Shown one piece after another: positions 35,654-43,588 of a DNA stretch of 46,986 bases. The stretch is from SAR202 cluster bacterium Casp-Chloro-G3 (lineage in GTDB: Bacteria > Chloroflexota > Dehalococcoidia > Lucifugimonadales > UBA3495): NCBI GenBank assembly GCA_002816715.1, contig MUCJ01000051.1, positions 1-46,986 of the forward strand. The letters run 5' to 3'. The notes beneath the pieces were generated by a model. The model ran no database searches. It was not told the DNA's origin and saw nothing but the letters and a program-made list of their open reading frames with translations. The position numbers and the translations under genes are program-made. The stretch's first letter is position 1. Each line of letters opens with the position of its first letter.

Positions 35654-35680
35654 TTAGCAGTCTCGGGCAGAGAGTGCTAA
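35654..35680 (-). promoter_or_regulatory. CIRCE operator (HrcA site)
   Basis: TTAGCAGTC-N9-GAGTGCTAA, a 9-9-9 inverted repeat with one mismatch to TTAGCACTC-N9-GAGTGCTAA. It sits just downstream of the groS promoter, so HrcA should repress groSL until heat stress. No hrcA in the window. Confidence 0.92.
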
Positions 35681-35683
35681 TTC

Positions 35684-35712
35684 ATCGTAAACATGCCAAT
35701 GACACTTGTCAA
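35684..35712 (-). promoter_or_regulatory. groSL promoter
   Basis: On the reverse strand a perfect TTGACA (35712-35707) and TACGAT (35689-35684) are spaced by 17 bases. The start point would fall at the CIRCE edge, the usual repression geometry. Confidence 0.82.
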
Positions 35713-35819
35713 GACAGAGTTGGCACCTTACCATTTAGCAATATTTGGGTGCCTGAGTAATTGCCATTCAGTACAAATTTCTAACCTACAAAAGCGACGG
35801 CGCGGTAGCTACTTTAACG

Positions 35820-36551
35820 TTGAACCGGCCCGACCAATGTAATCTGATTGATTGCTACCTGGCTGCGGAGATGCGTGACGCTTGCCATAAAGTTCGCCAG
35901 GACGACAATGTTCGGGTCTTAGTTTTAACCGGCGCCGGGGCCGCTTTCTCCCTGGGGCGAGAACCGCTGCCGACGGAGCTTGCCACCGGTTCGGCAATCC
36001 AGCGGCAAGCCTGGATTGAGCAGTTGCGGGTAGCGGACGCTCTGGCCAATTTGCCCATTCCAGTGATCGTTTCGATAAACGGCGACGCCCTGGATCACGG
36101 GTTGGAACTGGCCCTGGCGGGGGATATTCGCATCAGCGCGGAACCAGCAAGTTTTGGCTTAACTGATCTGTCGAAACCGGGTTGCTTCCCCTGGGATGGC
36201 GGGACGCAACGCCTGCCCCGATTGGTGGGGCCAGCCTGGGCTTCGGATCTGATGCTGACCTCATTGGTTATCGGTTCGGCAGAAGCGCTGAGCATCGGTC
36301 TGGTCAATCGCGTGGTGCCGCCTGGAGAATTGACGCGGGAGACTCAGCGGCTGGCCGAAGCGATTGCCGCCGGTGGACCCATTGCCGCCCGGTATGCCAA
36401 AGAAGCCATTACCAAAGGCGCAGACCTGAGCCTGGCTGAGGGACTGCGCCTGGAGGCGGACCTGAACATCATTCTGCAAAGTACCGATGACCGCGCCGAG
36501 GGGCTTCAGTCTTTTGTTGAGAAGCGTCCGCCCCGTTTCACTGGCCAATAA
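35820..36551 (+). CDS. Enoyl-CoA hydratase/isomerase family protein with atypical start and active site
   Basis: A 243-residue crotonase-fold protein when read from TTG 35820. Typical homology (LTLNRPD) already begins before that: the frame is open back to 35757 and would add YKFLTYKSDGAVATLT, yet contains no ATG, GTG or TTG. An ATT at 35766 is the likely ancestral start. The oxyanion-hole region is altered: AFSLGREPLP where AFCAGADL is usual. The first catalytic Glu survives (HGLELALAGD), but the second, normally in LPEVxLGIIPG, is Asp (GLTDLSKPGCFPWDGG). It may be non-hydratase, weak, or decaying. It is divergent from groSL. Confidence 0.7.
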   Translation: MNRPDQCNLIDCYLAAEMRDACHKVRQDDNVRVLVLTGAGAAFSLGREPLPTELATGSAIQRQAWIEQLRVADALANLPIPVIVSINGDALDHGLELALAGDIRISAEPASFGLTDLSKPGCFPWDGGTQRLPRLVGPAWASDLMLTSLVIGSAEALSIGLVNRVVPPGELTRETQRLAEAIAAGGPIAARYAKEAITKGADLSLAEGLRLEADLNIILQSTDDRAEGLQSFVEKRPPRFTGQ

Positions 36552-36633
36552 TGACTGTTAAAATGATTGCGCAACCGTCGTTTACATGGTCTAGGCTGTT
36601 GGCCAACAAGACTTTATAAAGGATACAAACCCT

Positions 36634-37176
36634 GTGAAGTTAAAGCTTGACCTGCACACGCACATTTGGGAAGCCTTTAATTTTCAGCCACCGTCGCTGG
36701 ATATTGCCGAGAAAGTGATCGCTCAGATCAAATCGCAAGGCATTGACGGCATTGCCATCACCGACCATCACAACAAGGACTGGGCCTTCGAGTTTCGCGC
36801 GTTGGTGGAAAAGCATTTCCCAGGCGAGGTGGTAATTATTCCGGGTTGGGAGATTGAAGTCCGGCCGGTGGAGAGTCCTTTTGATGAATACCAGGTTGCG
36901 GAACTGTTCCTGCCCAACGGTGGAATGTTCCGTATCTACTGCCACCCTGGGTATTACACACCCAAAATTATTATCGAAGAAAACATTCACGGCATCGAAA
37001 TCGACAATTACATCCACAACTGGCACATTCGCAAGGGGCAGGTGCAGACCGTGGCCGACACCCACTCGCTGATGACCTTCCAGGTTAGCGACGCCCACAA
37101 TCTGGAAAACATTGGTCTGCGTTACACCGAGGTTGAGTTGGACGACTTATATCGAAGAGCCGTACCGCTGGACTAG
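36634..37176 (+). CDS. PHP-domain metal-dependent phosphoesterase
   Basis: A 180-residue PHP-fold protein. Metal ligands visible in order: HTH in LDLHTHIWEA, DHH in ITDHHNKDW, Glu in PGWEIEV, His in CHPGYY and the D-x-H of VSDAHNL. These fit a trinuclear metal site of small PHP phosphoesterases. GTG start with AAAGGA about ten bases upstream. It lies between the two crotonase genes, six bases ahead of the second, so is probably co-transcribed. The substrate is unknown. A polymerase-type PHP is excluded by its size. Confidence 0.85.
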   Translation: MKLKLDLHTHIWEAFNFQPPSLDIAEKVIAQIKSQGIDGIAITDHHNKDWAFEFRALVEKHFPGEVVIIPGWEIEVRPVESPFDEYQVAELFLPNGGMFRIYCHPGYYTPKIIIEENIHGIEIDNYIHNWHIRKGQVQTVADTHSLMTFQVSDAHNLENIGLRYTEVELDDLYRRAVPLD

Positions 37177-37182
37177 CCGGTA

Positions 37183-37902
37183 ATGCCAGCCTTCGAAACT
37201 CTACTTTACAGCAAGGATCACGGCGTCGCGCATATTGCGCTGGACCGACCGAAGGTACGGAATGCCTTCAATATCCAGATGCGGGACGACTTCGCCGAAG
37301 TGCTGTCCGCCATTGACGATGACCCCGACATCAGGGCCGTGTTGATTAGCGGAGAGGGTCGGGCCTTCTGCGCCGGAGCCGACTTGACCGAATTCGGCAC
37401 CGCGCCTTCGCTGGTGAAAGCGCGGGAGGTACGGTGGGAGCGTGACGTGTGGGGCCAACTGCACTCACTATCCAAGCCGATAGTAACTGCGGTACACGGA
37501 TACTGCATTGGTTCGGGACTGGAAATTGCACTCCTCAGCGACGTTCGCGTCGCCGCTGCCGGAACGGTGTTTGCCCTGCCGGAAGTGCAGCTAGGTATCA
37601 TCCCAGCGGCCGGGGGTACCCAGACTCTGCCGCGGAATGTCGGGGCGGCGGTCGCTCTGGACCTGTTGTTGACCGGACGGCGCTTTGACGCAGCGGAGGC
37701 GTTGCGGTTCAAGCTGATCACCAGGATAATGCCAGAAGGCAGACTAATGGCTGAGGCTGACCAGATTGCTCAACTGCTGGCGCAGGTCGATGCAACCCGC
37801 ATGTTGGGTGCAATTAACGCGATGAAACAGGGGTCCGACTTGGCTCTTGACCAGGCTCTGCAGCTTGAAACCAGGGTTGCGGAGTTGGCCTTGGGCCAAT
37901 AG
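37183..37902 (+). CDS. Enoyl-CoA hydratase/isomerase
   Basis: A 239-residue crotonase-fold enzyme with intact motifs: IALDRPKVRNAFN, the oxyanion hole AFCAGADLTEF, HGYCIGSGLEIALLSDVRVAA with the first Glu, and FALPEVQLGIIPAAGGTQTLPR with the second Glu. Expected to hydrate or isomerise an acyl-CoA in fatty-acid or related degradation. It follows the PHP gene by six bases, and no clear ribosome site precedes its ATG, so it may be translationally coupled. A dispersed repeat and the acyl-CoA synthetase gene follow. Confidence 0.92.
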   Translation: MPAFETLLYSKDHGVAHIALDRPKVRNAFNIQMRDDFAEVLSAIDDDPDIRAVLISGEGRAFCAGADLTEFGTAPSLVKAREVRWERDVWGQLHSLSKPIVTAVHGYCIGSGLEIALLSDVRVAAAGTVFALPEVQLGIIPAAGGTQTLPRNVGAAVALDLLLTGRRFDAAEALRFKLITRIMPEGRLMAEADQIAQLLAQVDATRMLGAINAMKQGSDLALDQALQLETRVAELALGQ

Positions 37903-37944
37903 TCTATACTAATTCGCACGGTCCCGTCCCAAAATTTGTTTGCT

Positions 37945-38017
37945 TATGTCCCCCGACAAGCTCAGGCCGAGCGGATTTAGCCAGTTCATGGTGAGCTTGT
38001 CGAACCATGAATCTGTA
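37945..38017. repeat. Intergenic inverted repeat (GACAAGCTCA / TGAGCTTGTC)
   Basis: A palindrome-like element of about 70 bases in the gap between the hydratase and the acyl-CoA synthetase. GACAAGCTCA near 37956 and TGAGCTTGTC near 37992 are inverted, and TTCATGGT...AACCATGAA forms a second stem around the latter. Such sequences are common mobile-like intergenic repeats in many bacteria. Confidence 0.65.
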
Positions 38018-38087
38018 GAGCATCTGCTTTCGGGACAACCTCATAGATAGCTGAACTGCCCGGTGAAACCGTGCGAAGGGAAACTGG

Positions 38088-39650
38088 ATGAACACCACCG
38101 AATTTTTGATCATCGCCAGCGCGATAGTGCCAGAGCGGCCCGCCTTCATATTTGATGGCCAGCAGTTTTCCTTCGCTGACCTCCACCAGCGGGTCAACCG
38201 GTTGGCTAGTTCGCTGTCGCAGTTGGGAGTTGGCCCCGGCGACCGGGTGGCGACGATGCAGGTCAACAGTCACCAGAGCATCGAGATCTACTTTGCCGCT
38301 GCCCAACTCGACGCGGTCTATGTGCCGCTCAACTTCAGGGCCAAGGCCGAGGAATTACAGCAGATGCTAAGCATCGCTCAGCCCAGCATGCTGTTTACCG
38401 GAGAGAGATACCTGCCCCTAGTTCACGGCAGCATCGAAAATGGCATCCTGCCGTCTCAGCGAATAGTCCTGCTGGACGGCCCCGCCACCAACGGCCATCA
38501 CGCCTACGACGCGCTATTGCAATCGGGCGAAGCGGAGCAGATGCACTTCCCCGAAGCCGAGGGTGAAGACACCACAGTCATCATGTTCACCGCTGGCACC
38601 ACCGGATTGCCCAAGGGCGTGATGCTTACCCACGACAGCTTTTCGTCTTACCTGCTGTCCAACGTCTCGCCTGCCGACCCTGACCTGGAAGAGACCAATT
38701 TGTTGACCGTGCCTTTCTACCATATTGCCGGACTTCAGGCGGCATTGGCCGCAGTCTACGGTGGCAGGACGGTGGTGGTCATGCGTCAGTTCGAGCCGCT
38801 GGAATGGCTGAAATTGGCCCAGCGTCACCGGGCCAACCGGGCGATGCTGGTGCCGACGATGCTAAAACATTTGATGGATCATCCCCAATTTGGCGACTTC
38901 GACCTTTCGTCGCTGGACGTAATCACCTACGGCGCGGCCCCCATGCCGTTGCCGGTGATCCAGCAGGCGATCATAAAGTTTCCCAACGCCCGGTTTATCA
39001 ACGCCTTTGGCCAGACCGAGACTGCGTCCACCATCACCATGCTGCCCCCGGAAGACCACGTTTTGGAGGGAAGCCCGGAAGAGGTGGCCAAGAAGCTGAA
39101 GCGATTGACCTCCATTGGGGTTCCCCTGGAAGACGTGGAAGTTATGATCGTCTCAGAAGATGGCGAGACAGTACCCACCGGCAATGTTGGGGAAATTGTC
39201 GCGCGGGGCTCGCGCATGATGAAGGGATACTGGCGGCAGGAAGCCGCCACCGGCGATGCCATTCGTTCTGGCTGGGTTTACACCGGTGACTTGGCCTACC
39301 AGGATGAAGACGGCTACATATATCTGGCCGGGCGGGCTAAAGACTTCATCAAGCGGGGCGGCGAAATGATTTCGCCCGAAGAAGTGGAGCAAGTGCTGCT
39401 GTCCCACCCCGACGTGGATGATGCAGCGGTCATTGGCGTCCCCGACCTGGAATGGGGTGAAGCAGTTACCGCGGTGGTGGTAAGGCGATCACCGGCGGCG
39501 ACCGAAGCGGATTTGATTGAACATTGCCACCAGCGTTTATCCAGCTTCAAGCGTCCCAGTTCAGTGGTATTTGTCGATGAACTGCCCAGAAATGCGATGG
39601 GGAAAGTCCTGAAGCGAGACCTGCGAGAGCAGTTCGGAAAACCGTATTAA
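38088..39650 (+). CDS. Acyl-CoA synthetase (AMP-forming, FadD-like)
   Basis: A 520-residue ANL-superfamily ligase that activates a carboxylic acid with ATP and CoA. Core motifs: the P-loop MFTAGTTGLPKGVMLTH, YGAAPMP, FGQTET (A5), YTGDLAYQDEDG (A7), the hinge GRAKDFIKRGGEMISPEEVE, and PRNAMGKVLKRDLRE with the catalytic Lys (A10). The substrate acid cannot be read. With ECH and CoA-transferase neighbours it fits acyl-CoA entry into degradation. ATG 38088 with GAAGGGA upstream. Confidence 0.93.
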   Translation: MNTTEFLIIASAIVPERPAFIFDGQQFSFADLHQRVNRLASSLSQLGVGPGDRVATMQVNSHQSIEIYFAAAQLDAVYVPLNFRAKAEELQQMLSIAQPSMLFTGERYLPLVHGSIENGILPSQRIVLLDGPATNGHHAYDALLQSGEAEQMHFPEAEGEDTTVIMFTAGTTGLPKGVMLTHDSFSSYLLSNVSPADPDLEETNLLTVPFYHIAGLQAALAAVYGGRTVVVMRQFEPLEWLKLAQRHRANRAMLVPTMLKHLMDHPQFGDFDLSSLDVITYGAAPMPLPVIQQAIIKFPNARFINAFGQTETASTITMLPPEDHVLEGSPEEVAKKLKRLTSIGVPLEDVEVMIVSEDGETVPTGNVGEIVARGSRMMKGYWRQEAATGDAIRSGWVYTGDLAYQDEDGYIYLAGRAKDFIKRGGEMISPEEVEQVLLSHPDVDDAAVIGVPDLEWGEAVTAVVVRRSPAATEADLIEHCHQRLSSFKRPSSVVFVDELPRNAMGKVLKRDLREQFGKPY

Positions 39651-39686
39651 AGCCATTGTTTATCTAGTAATTTAGGAGTTAAAGCG

Positions 39687-40628
39687 ATGAAGGTTGCAGT
39701 TATGGGCACTGGCGGTGTCGGCGGGTATTTTGGCGGACTGTTGGCTCGCGGCGGGCACGATGTCACCTTCGTCGCCCGCGGCCCCCATCTGAAAGCAATA
39801 CAGCAAAATGGCCTGCGAGTGGAGAGCGTCAACAGCGGCACTTTCACCGCGCCCGGGGCGGCGGTCGAGGACACTTCTGGCGTAGGTGTTCAGGACCTGG
39901 TGCTGTTCAGCGTCAAGATGTATCACAACGACTCGGCCATCGACACGGTCCGTCCGATGGTCGGGCCGGACACCGTGATCTTGACCCTCCAAAATGGAGT
40001 CGATAACGGGGAGCATCTGGTCGAAGCTTTTGGCGAGTCCCGGGTGATGATTGGCTCCGTAATGCTGGAAGGCCGTATCAGCGAGCCGGGTGTGGTCGCT
40101 CAGGGAGGGCCGGGCCGGGCCAATTTCGGCGAGTTGAACCCCGGCATCACCGAACGCGGTCAGAAGCTGTTGGCTATTTTCCAGGAGGCGGGCTGGCAGG
40201 TGGAACTACAAGAAAATATGGTAGACATGCTCTGGAAGAAATTCGCCTACTTGTCGGCTTCGGCGGCAGTGTGCGCCGCCAGCAACTCCACAATGGGGGA
40301 GATGCGTTCGGTGCCGGAGACCCGCGAAGTCCTCAAGCAGGCCATTGCTGAGGGATTTGCCGTGGGACGCGCTCGCGGCGCGCCAATCAACGACGACGCC
40401 CTGGACTGGTCGATGAATTCTCTGGACAGTTTCCCGGCACTGGGCAGGTCATCAATGGCCAAAGACTTCACCGAAGGCAAGCCCGTGGAGTTGGAAGGTT
40501 TGATCGGCACTGTGGTCCGCATGGGTCGGGAAGTCGGCGTGCCCACTCCGGTCAATGACGTCCTCTACGCGGTGCTGCGGCCCTGGGCCGACCGCATTGA
40601 GCGGACACTGGCTGAGGCTGGCAACTAA
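39687..40628 (+). CDS. 2-dehydropantoate 2-reductase family (PanE/ApbA) protein
   Basis: A 313-residue NADPH-dependent reductase of the PanE/ApbA family. GTGGVGGYFGGLLARGGHDVTFVARG is the cofactor site, ILTLQNGVDNGEHL follows, and catalytic Lys lies in LWKKFAYLSAS. The usual Asn four residues after the Lys is absent (LSAS), so it may not be a true ketopantoate reductase; related family members act on other 2-ketoacids. TAGGAG upstream of the ATG. 36 bases after the synthetase gene. Confidence 0.85.
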   Translation: MKVAVMGTGGVGGYFGGLLARGGHDVTFVARGPHLKAIQQNGLRVESVNSGTFTAPGAAVEDTSGVGVQDLVLFSVKMYHNDSAIDTVRPMVGPDTVILTLQNGVDNGEHLVEAFGESRVMIGSVMLEGRISEPGVVAQGGPGRANFGELNPGITERGQKLLAIFQEAGWQVELQENMVDMLWKKFAYLSASAAVCAASNSTMGEMRSVPETREVLKQAIAEGFAVGRARGAPINDDALDWSMNSLDSFPALGRSSMAKDFTEGKPVELEGLIGTVVRMGREVGVPTPVNDVLYAVLRPWADRIERTLAEAGN

Positions 40629-40651
40629 CGTCGATAAAGCCGACTCTGTAA

Positions 40652-40683
40652 GGGTAGTGGCGCGGCATACCAGGCCACTACCC
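40652..40683. terminator. Bidirectional hairpin between panE-like and ThDP genes
   Basis: A 9-bp perfect stem (GGGTAGTGG / CCACTACCC) with a 14-base loop lies in the 76-bp gap between the convergent genes. T-runs are weak on both sides. Confidence 0.5.
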
Positions 40684-40704
40684 GATTTACTTGTCTTTCG
40701 GTGG

Positions 40705-42351
40705 CTAAAAAGCCCGCTTGTGGGAAGTGTCGATTTCCTGCGTGGTGATAAACTCCAACAGCACCGACCTACCATCTTCGTTCATCTGCCGCGCCCTCTG
40801 GAAGGCCGGGCCGATCTCAGCCGGGTCTTCGATCCGCTCGGCGTAACCGCCCATCGCCCTTCCCATGTCGGCATAGTTGCCGCCTAGGTCGCGGCTGTTG
40901 TAAAGCTGATGCGAGGTTTCCATGGCGTGAGTCTCCACCGCCATCGACGAGTTGTTCAGCACCACTGTGGTTATGGGTATCCCTGAACGCACCGCAGTCT
41001 CAAAGTCTAGCCCGGTCATACCGAAGGCAGCGTCGCCCATAAAGTTCACGCACATCTTTTCCGGCGCGGCCAGCTTGGCGCCGATGACCAATCCCAGCCC
41101 GGTTCCCAGGCCGTGCGACTTGCCCCAGCCCAGGTAAGTCCTGGGGCCGTTGGAGCGGTAAAAGGGCGTGATCTGGTCTCGGGGGCTGCCCGAATCGTGG
41201 GTGATGATGGCATCCTGCGGCGGCACCGTCTGCATGAACTCCCAGATCACCCGGTAAGGATTAATGGGCCGCCCGGCGGCGGTAATCTTGGCCGTCCACT
41301 GGGCCAGCCAGCCATCGCGCTCCGACTTGATCTCAGCAGCCACCGACTCGTTGCCCTTCCTGGTTTCGCCCACGATTTCCCGGCATGCCTCGATCATCTG
41401 CCGCAGCACCAGCTTGGCGTCGCCGATGATGGGGTGGTCGATGTCGTAGTCCTTATGCACATCGCGGGGGTCATTGGTCGCCTGAATCAATGTCTTGCCT
41501 GGCGGCAAGTTCATGGACATGCCGTGCTTGGTGAAGCTGCAACCAATGCCGAACACCACGTCTGAACGGCGCATGAAGTGGTACACCGGCCCAGACATTA
41601 CTCCGGAGCCGCTGCCCAGGGACAGGGGATGCATTTCCGGGAAGCCGCTTTTGCCCAATAGCGTGCTCATCACCGGTGTTGACAGCAGTTCGGCCAGTTC
41701 CACCAGTTCGTCGGTGGCCTGGGCCGCCAGAACTCCCTGACCGGCGTGGATTATTGGGTACTTGGCTTCGCACAAGGCCCGCGCCGCTGCTTCAACGTCG
41801 CGGGGGTCTCCCTGCGATCCGGTGTGCCGTACTTTCTTGCTCCAGAAAAACGATTCCTCGCCAACTTCTTCTAAGGCAATGTCGGCCGGAATTTCAACCA
41901 TCACCGGCCCAGGCCGCCCCTGATAGAGCGCAGCGAACGCCCGACGCATTACCGCCGATGTCTTGTCAGCGGAATTGATCTGCTCAATGTGCTTGGTCAC
42001 GCCGGCATAATTGGTCATAGATGAAAACAGGGGAAATACGCCCTGCCGGTCTGTGGGGTGGCCCAAGGGAAGCAGTAACATGGGCGTGGAGTCCGAGTAG
42101 GCCGTGGCCACTCCGGCGTAGGCATTTTCTGCGCCCGGGCCGTATTGCATAGCGAATACCGCTGGTTTTTCGCCGTTGGTGACCCTTCCATAGCCGTCGG
42201 CGATTCCTACGCCAACCCGTTCCTGGCGGCAGATTATGGGTCGTATTCCGGCCGCTGCTGCCGCCTCGATCACTGGTGTCGTGGGAAAGCAACTGAGGAA
42301 TTCTACGCCCTCCCTCTTCAGAATTTCTGCTATGGCATCAATCGTTTTCAT
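40705..42351 (-). CDS. Thiamine-diphosphate-dependent enzyme, acetolactate-synthase-like
   Basis: A 548-residue ThDP enzyme with the three domains of the ALS/POX superfamily. The catalytic Glu of the PYR domain is in ICRQERVGVGIADGYGR (residue ~44). The PP domain motif is GDAAFGMTGLDFETAVRSGIPITTVVLNN, with GDA instead of GDG before the terminal Asn-Asn. Central domain: PVMSTLLGKSGFPE, GIGCSFTKHGMS. No small regulatory subunit is adjacent, so it is unlikely to be the biosynthetic ALS; a decarboxylase, carboligase or oxidase is possible. ATG with AAAGGTGA upstream and an extended -10 promoter at 42420. Confidence 0.85.
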   Translation of the reverse strand: MKTIDAIAEILKREGVEFLSCFPTTPVIEAAAAAGIRPIICRQERVGVGIADGYGRVTNGEKPAVFAMQYGPGAENAYAGVATAYSDSTPMLLLPLGHPTDRQGVFPLFSSMTNYAGVTKHIEQINSADKTSAVMRRAFAALYQGRPGPVMVEIPADIALEEVGEESFFWSKKVRHTGSQGDPRDVEAAARALCEAKYPIIHAGQGVLAAQATDELVELAELLSTPVMSTLLGKSGFPEMHPLSLGSGSGVMSGPVYHFMRRSDVVFGIGCSFTKHGMSMNLPPGKTLIQATNDPRDVHKDYDIDHPIIGDAKLVLRQMIEACREIVGETRKGNESVAAEIKSERDGWLAQWTAKITAAGRPINPYRVIWEFMQTVPPQDAIITHDSGSPRDQITPFYRSNGPRTYLGWGKSHGLGTGLGLVIGAKLAAPEKMCVNFMGDAAFGMTGLDFETAVRSGIPITTVVLNNSSMAVETHAMETSHQLYNSRDLGGNYADMGRAMGGYAERIEDPAEIGPAFQRARQMNEDGRSVLLEFITTQEIDTSHKRAF

Positions 42352-42419
42352 GTCATCACCTTTCTTACGCTTGCTCCAGTAGTTCTGTGGGCCAGGGTGT
42401 TTTGTCCTAAATTAGACAG

Positions 42420-42428
42420 AGTATACCA
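42420..42428 (-). promoter_or_regulatory. Extended -10 promoter for the ThDP gene
   Basis: TGG-TATACT on the reverse strand is an extended -10 (TGn plus a 5/6 hexamer), about 70 bases before the ATG. No good -35 is visible, as often with extended -10 sites. Confidence 0.45.
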
Positions 42429-42458
42429 TCCGACTGCCCAATATGCGGACAAGAGAAA

Positions 42459-42480
42459 GCCCGCCTTAAATTTGGCGGGC
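42459..42480 (-). terminator. Terminator of the response-regulator gene
   Basis: A 7-bp stem GCCCGCC / GGCGGGC with an 8-base AT-rich loop and a TTTCTC tail on the reverse strand, 36 bases after the regulator stop. Confidence 0.75.
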
Positions 42481-42515
42481 GTTGCTGGATCAAAAACGAA
42501 ACGAGCGCATACGCT

Positions 42516-43205
42516 CTAGACGGTGGAGAATTTGTAGCCCAAGCCTCGTTCGCTGAGGATATAGTGAGATTCTCTGGCGGTGTCACCGAGTTTGTTGCGC
42601 AGATGCTGTATATGCACTTTCAGGGCATTTCGGGAGCTTTGCCCATCTTCGCCCCAGACCAGGTGAGATAGTTGGGAATGGGACATGACCCTTCTGGGGT
42701 TTTTTACCAAACAGCGGAGAATTTCGAATTCGGTGGTGGTGAGTTTTACTTCTTTGCCTTCGATTCTAACCTCATAAATGTCGAAATCTATGAACAGTTT
42801 TCCCGACACGAAGGGTTGCCCCTGACTGGTCAGCGGGAGCTTCTGGGCGCGGCGCAGCAGGGCGATGATACGGGCCAGCATCTCCAGCTGCCGGACTGGC
42901 TTGCTCATGCAGTCATCCGCTCCGGCGTCCAGCGCCCTGATAATTTCTTTTTCGGCTCCTGTGGAAGTGATCATGATCAGGGGCACGGCGGAAAAGTTGC
43001 GAATCTCACGGCAAAGGCCAACGCCCAACTCGGTGGAAAGTTCTGTTTCCATCACCACCAGGTCCGGGGCTTCCTGCTCGATCATTTGCATCAATTGGTC
43101 GGGGTCTTCAGTGGCAAGCAATTCCCGATGCGGCCAGCGAATGGCGCAGCAGCTCCCGACGGCTTCAATGGATTTGGGGTCTTTATCGCCGATCAGGATT
43201 TTCAC
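42516..43205 (-). CDS. Orphan OmpR/PhoB-family response regulator with Asp-to-Glu receiver
   Basis: A 229-residue two-domain regulator. Residues 1-120 form a receiver: acidic pocket GDKD, Lys102 in CMSKPV, but the phospho-acceptor position in PDLVVMETELS is Glu53 instead of Asp. Residues ~130-229 are a winged-helix DNA-binding domain (LTTTEFEILRCLVKNPRRVMSHSQLSHLVW, VHIQHLRNKLGD, RGLGYKF). Glu often mimics phosphorylation, so the protein may be constitutively on or respond to something else. No histidine kinase is nearby. GTG start. Divergent from the acyl-CoA-dehydrogenase-like gene, which it may control. Confidence 0.9.
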   Translation of the reverse strand: MKILIGDKDPKSIEAVGSCCAIRWPHRELLATEDPDQLMQMIEQEAPDLVVMETELSTELGVGLCREIRNFSAVPLIMITSTGAEKEIIRALDAGADDCMSKPVRQLEMLARIIALLRRAQKLPLTSQGQPFVSGKLFIDFDIYEVRIEGKEVKLTTTEFEILRCLVKNPRRVMSHSQLSHLVWGEDGQSSRNALKVHIQHLRNKLGDTARESHYILSERGLGYKFSTV

Positions 43206-43588
43206 TATAGCTTACTGGCTCCATCTTCAGATGTTCGCGAATCTATTACATGGTCGGCACTCTCACATCAAGAACGGCTTTTCAGGCACTCTCTGAAAAA
43301 GCTGTGACTTATTTGTTACAATACTTCTTATCACTCCTATTGAGCTAACAACAAGGAAAACAATCGAATCAATATTCATTCCACACCAGAACCACCGGTG
43401 TTCTGCGAAATTCGGTTGATTCTAGCGCCAACAGCGTTAGAACTTATCGTTGGTATCCTCGTCAGAATTAACCGGAAAACGTAGAATCTTTTGGCTGTTG
43501 GCACTCATCCAAAGCCTAGGATCGCAGATATTCGATTGCGTCCTTTTGCAAGACACATACTGGACGCAGGGCAGCACTGAGAGGGGAA
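43206..43588. other. Divergent intergenic region with inverted and direct repeats
   Basis: 383 bases between the divergent regulator and ACAD-like genes. It contains a direct repeat GGCACTCTC (43256-43264 and 43285-43293), an inverted repeat GCTTTTCAG-N7-CTGAAAAAGC (43277-43302) and a TACAAT hexamer (43317-43322). No gene or RNA is recognised. A likely place for control by the adjacent regulator. Confidence 0.45.
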
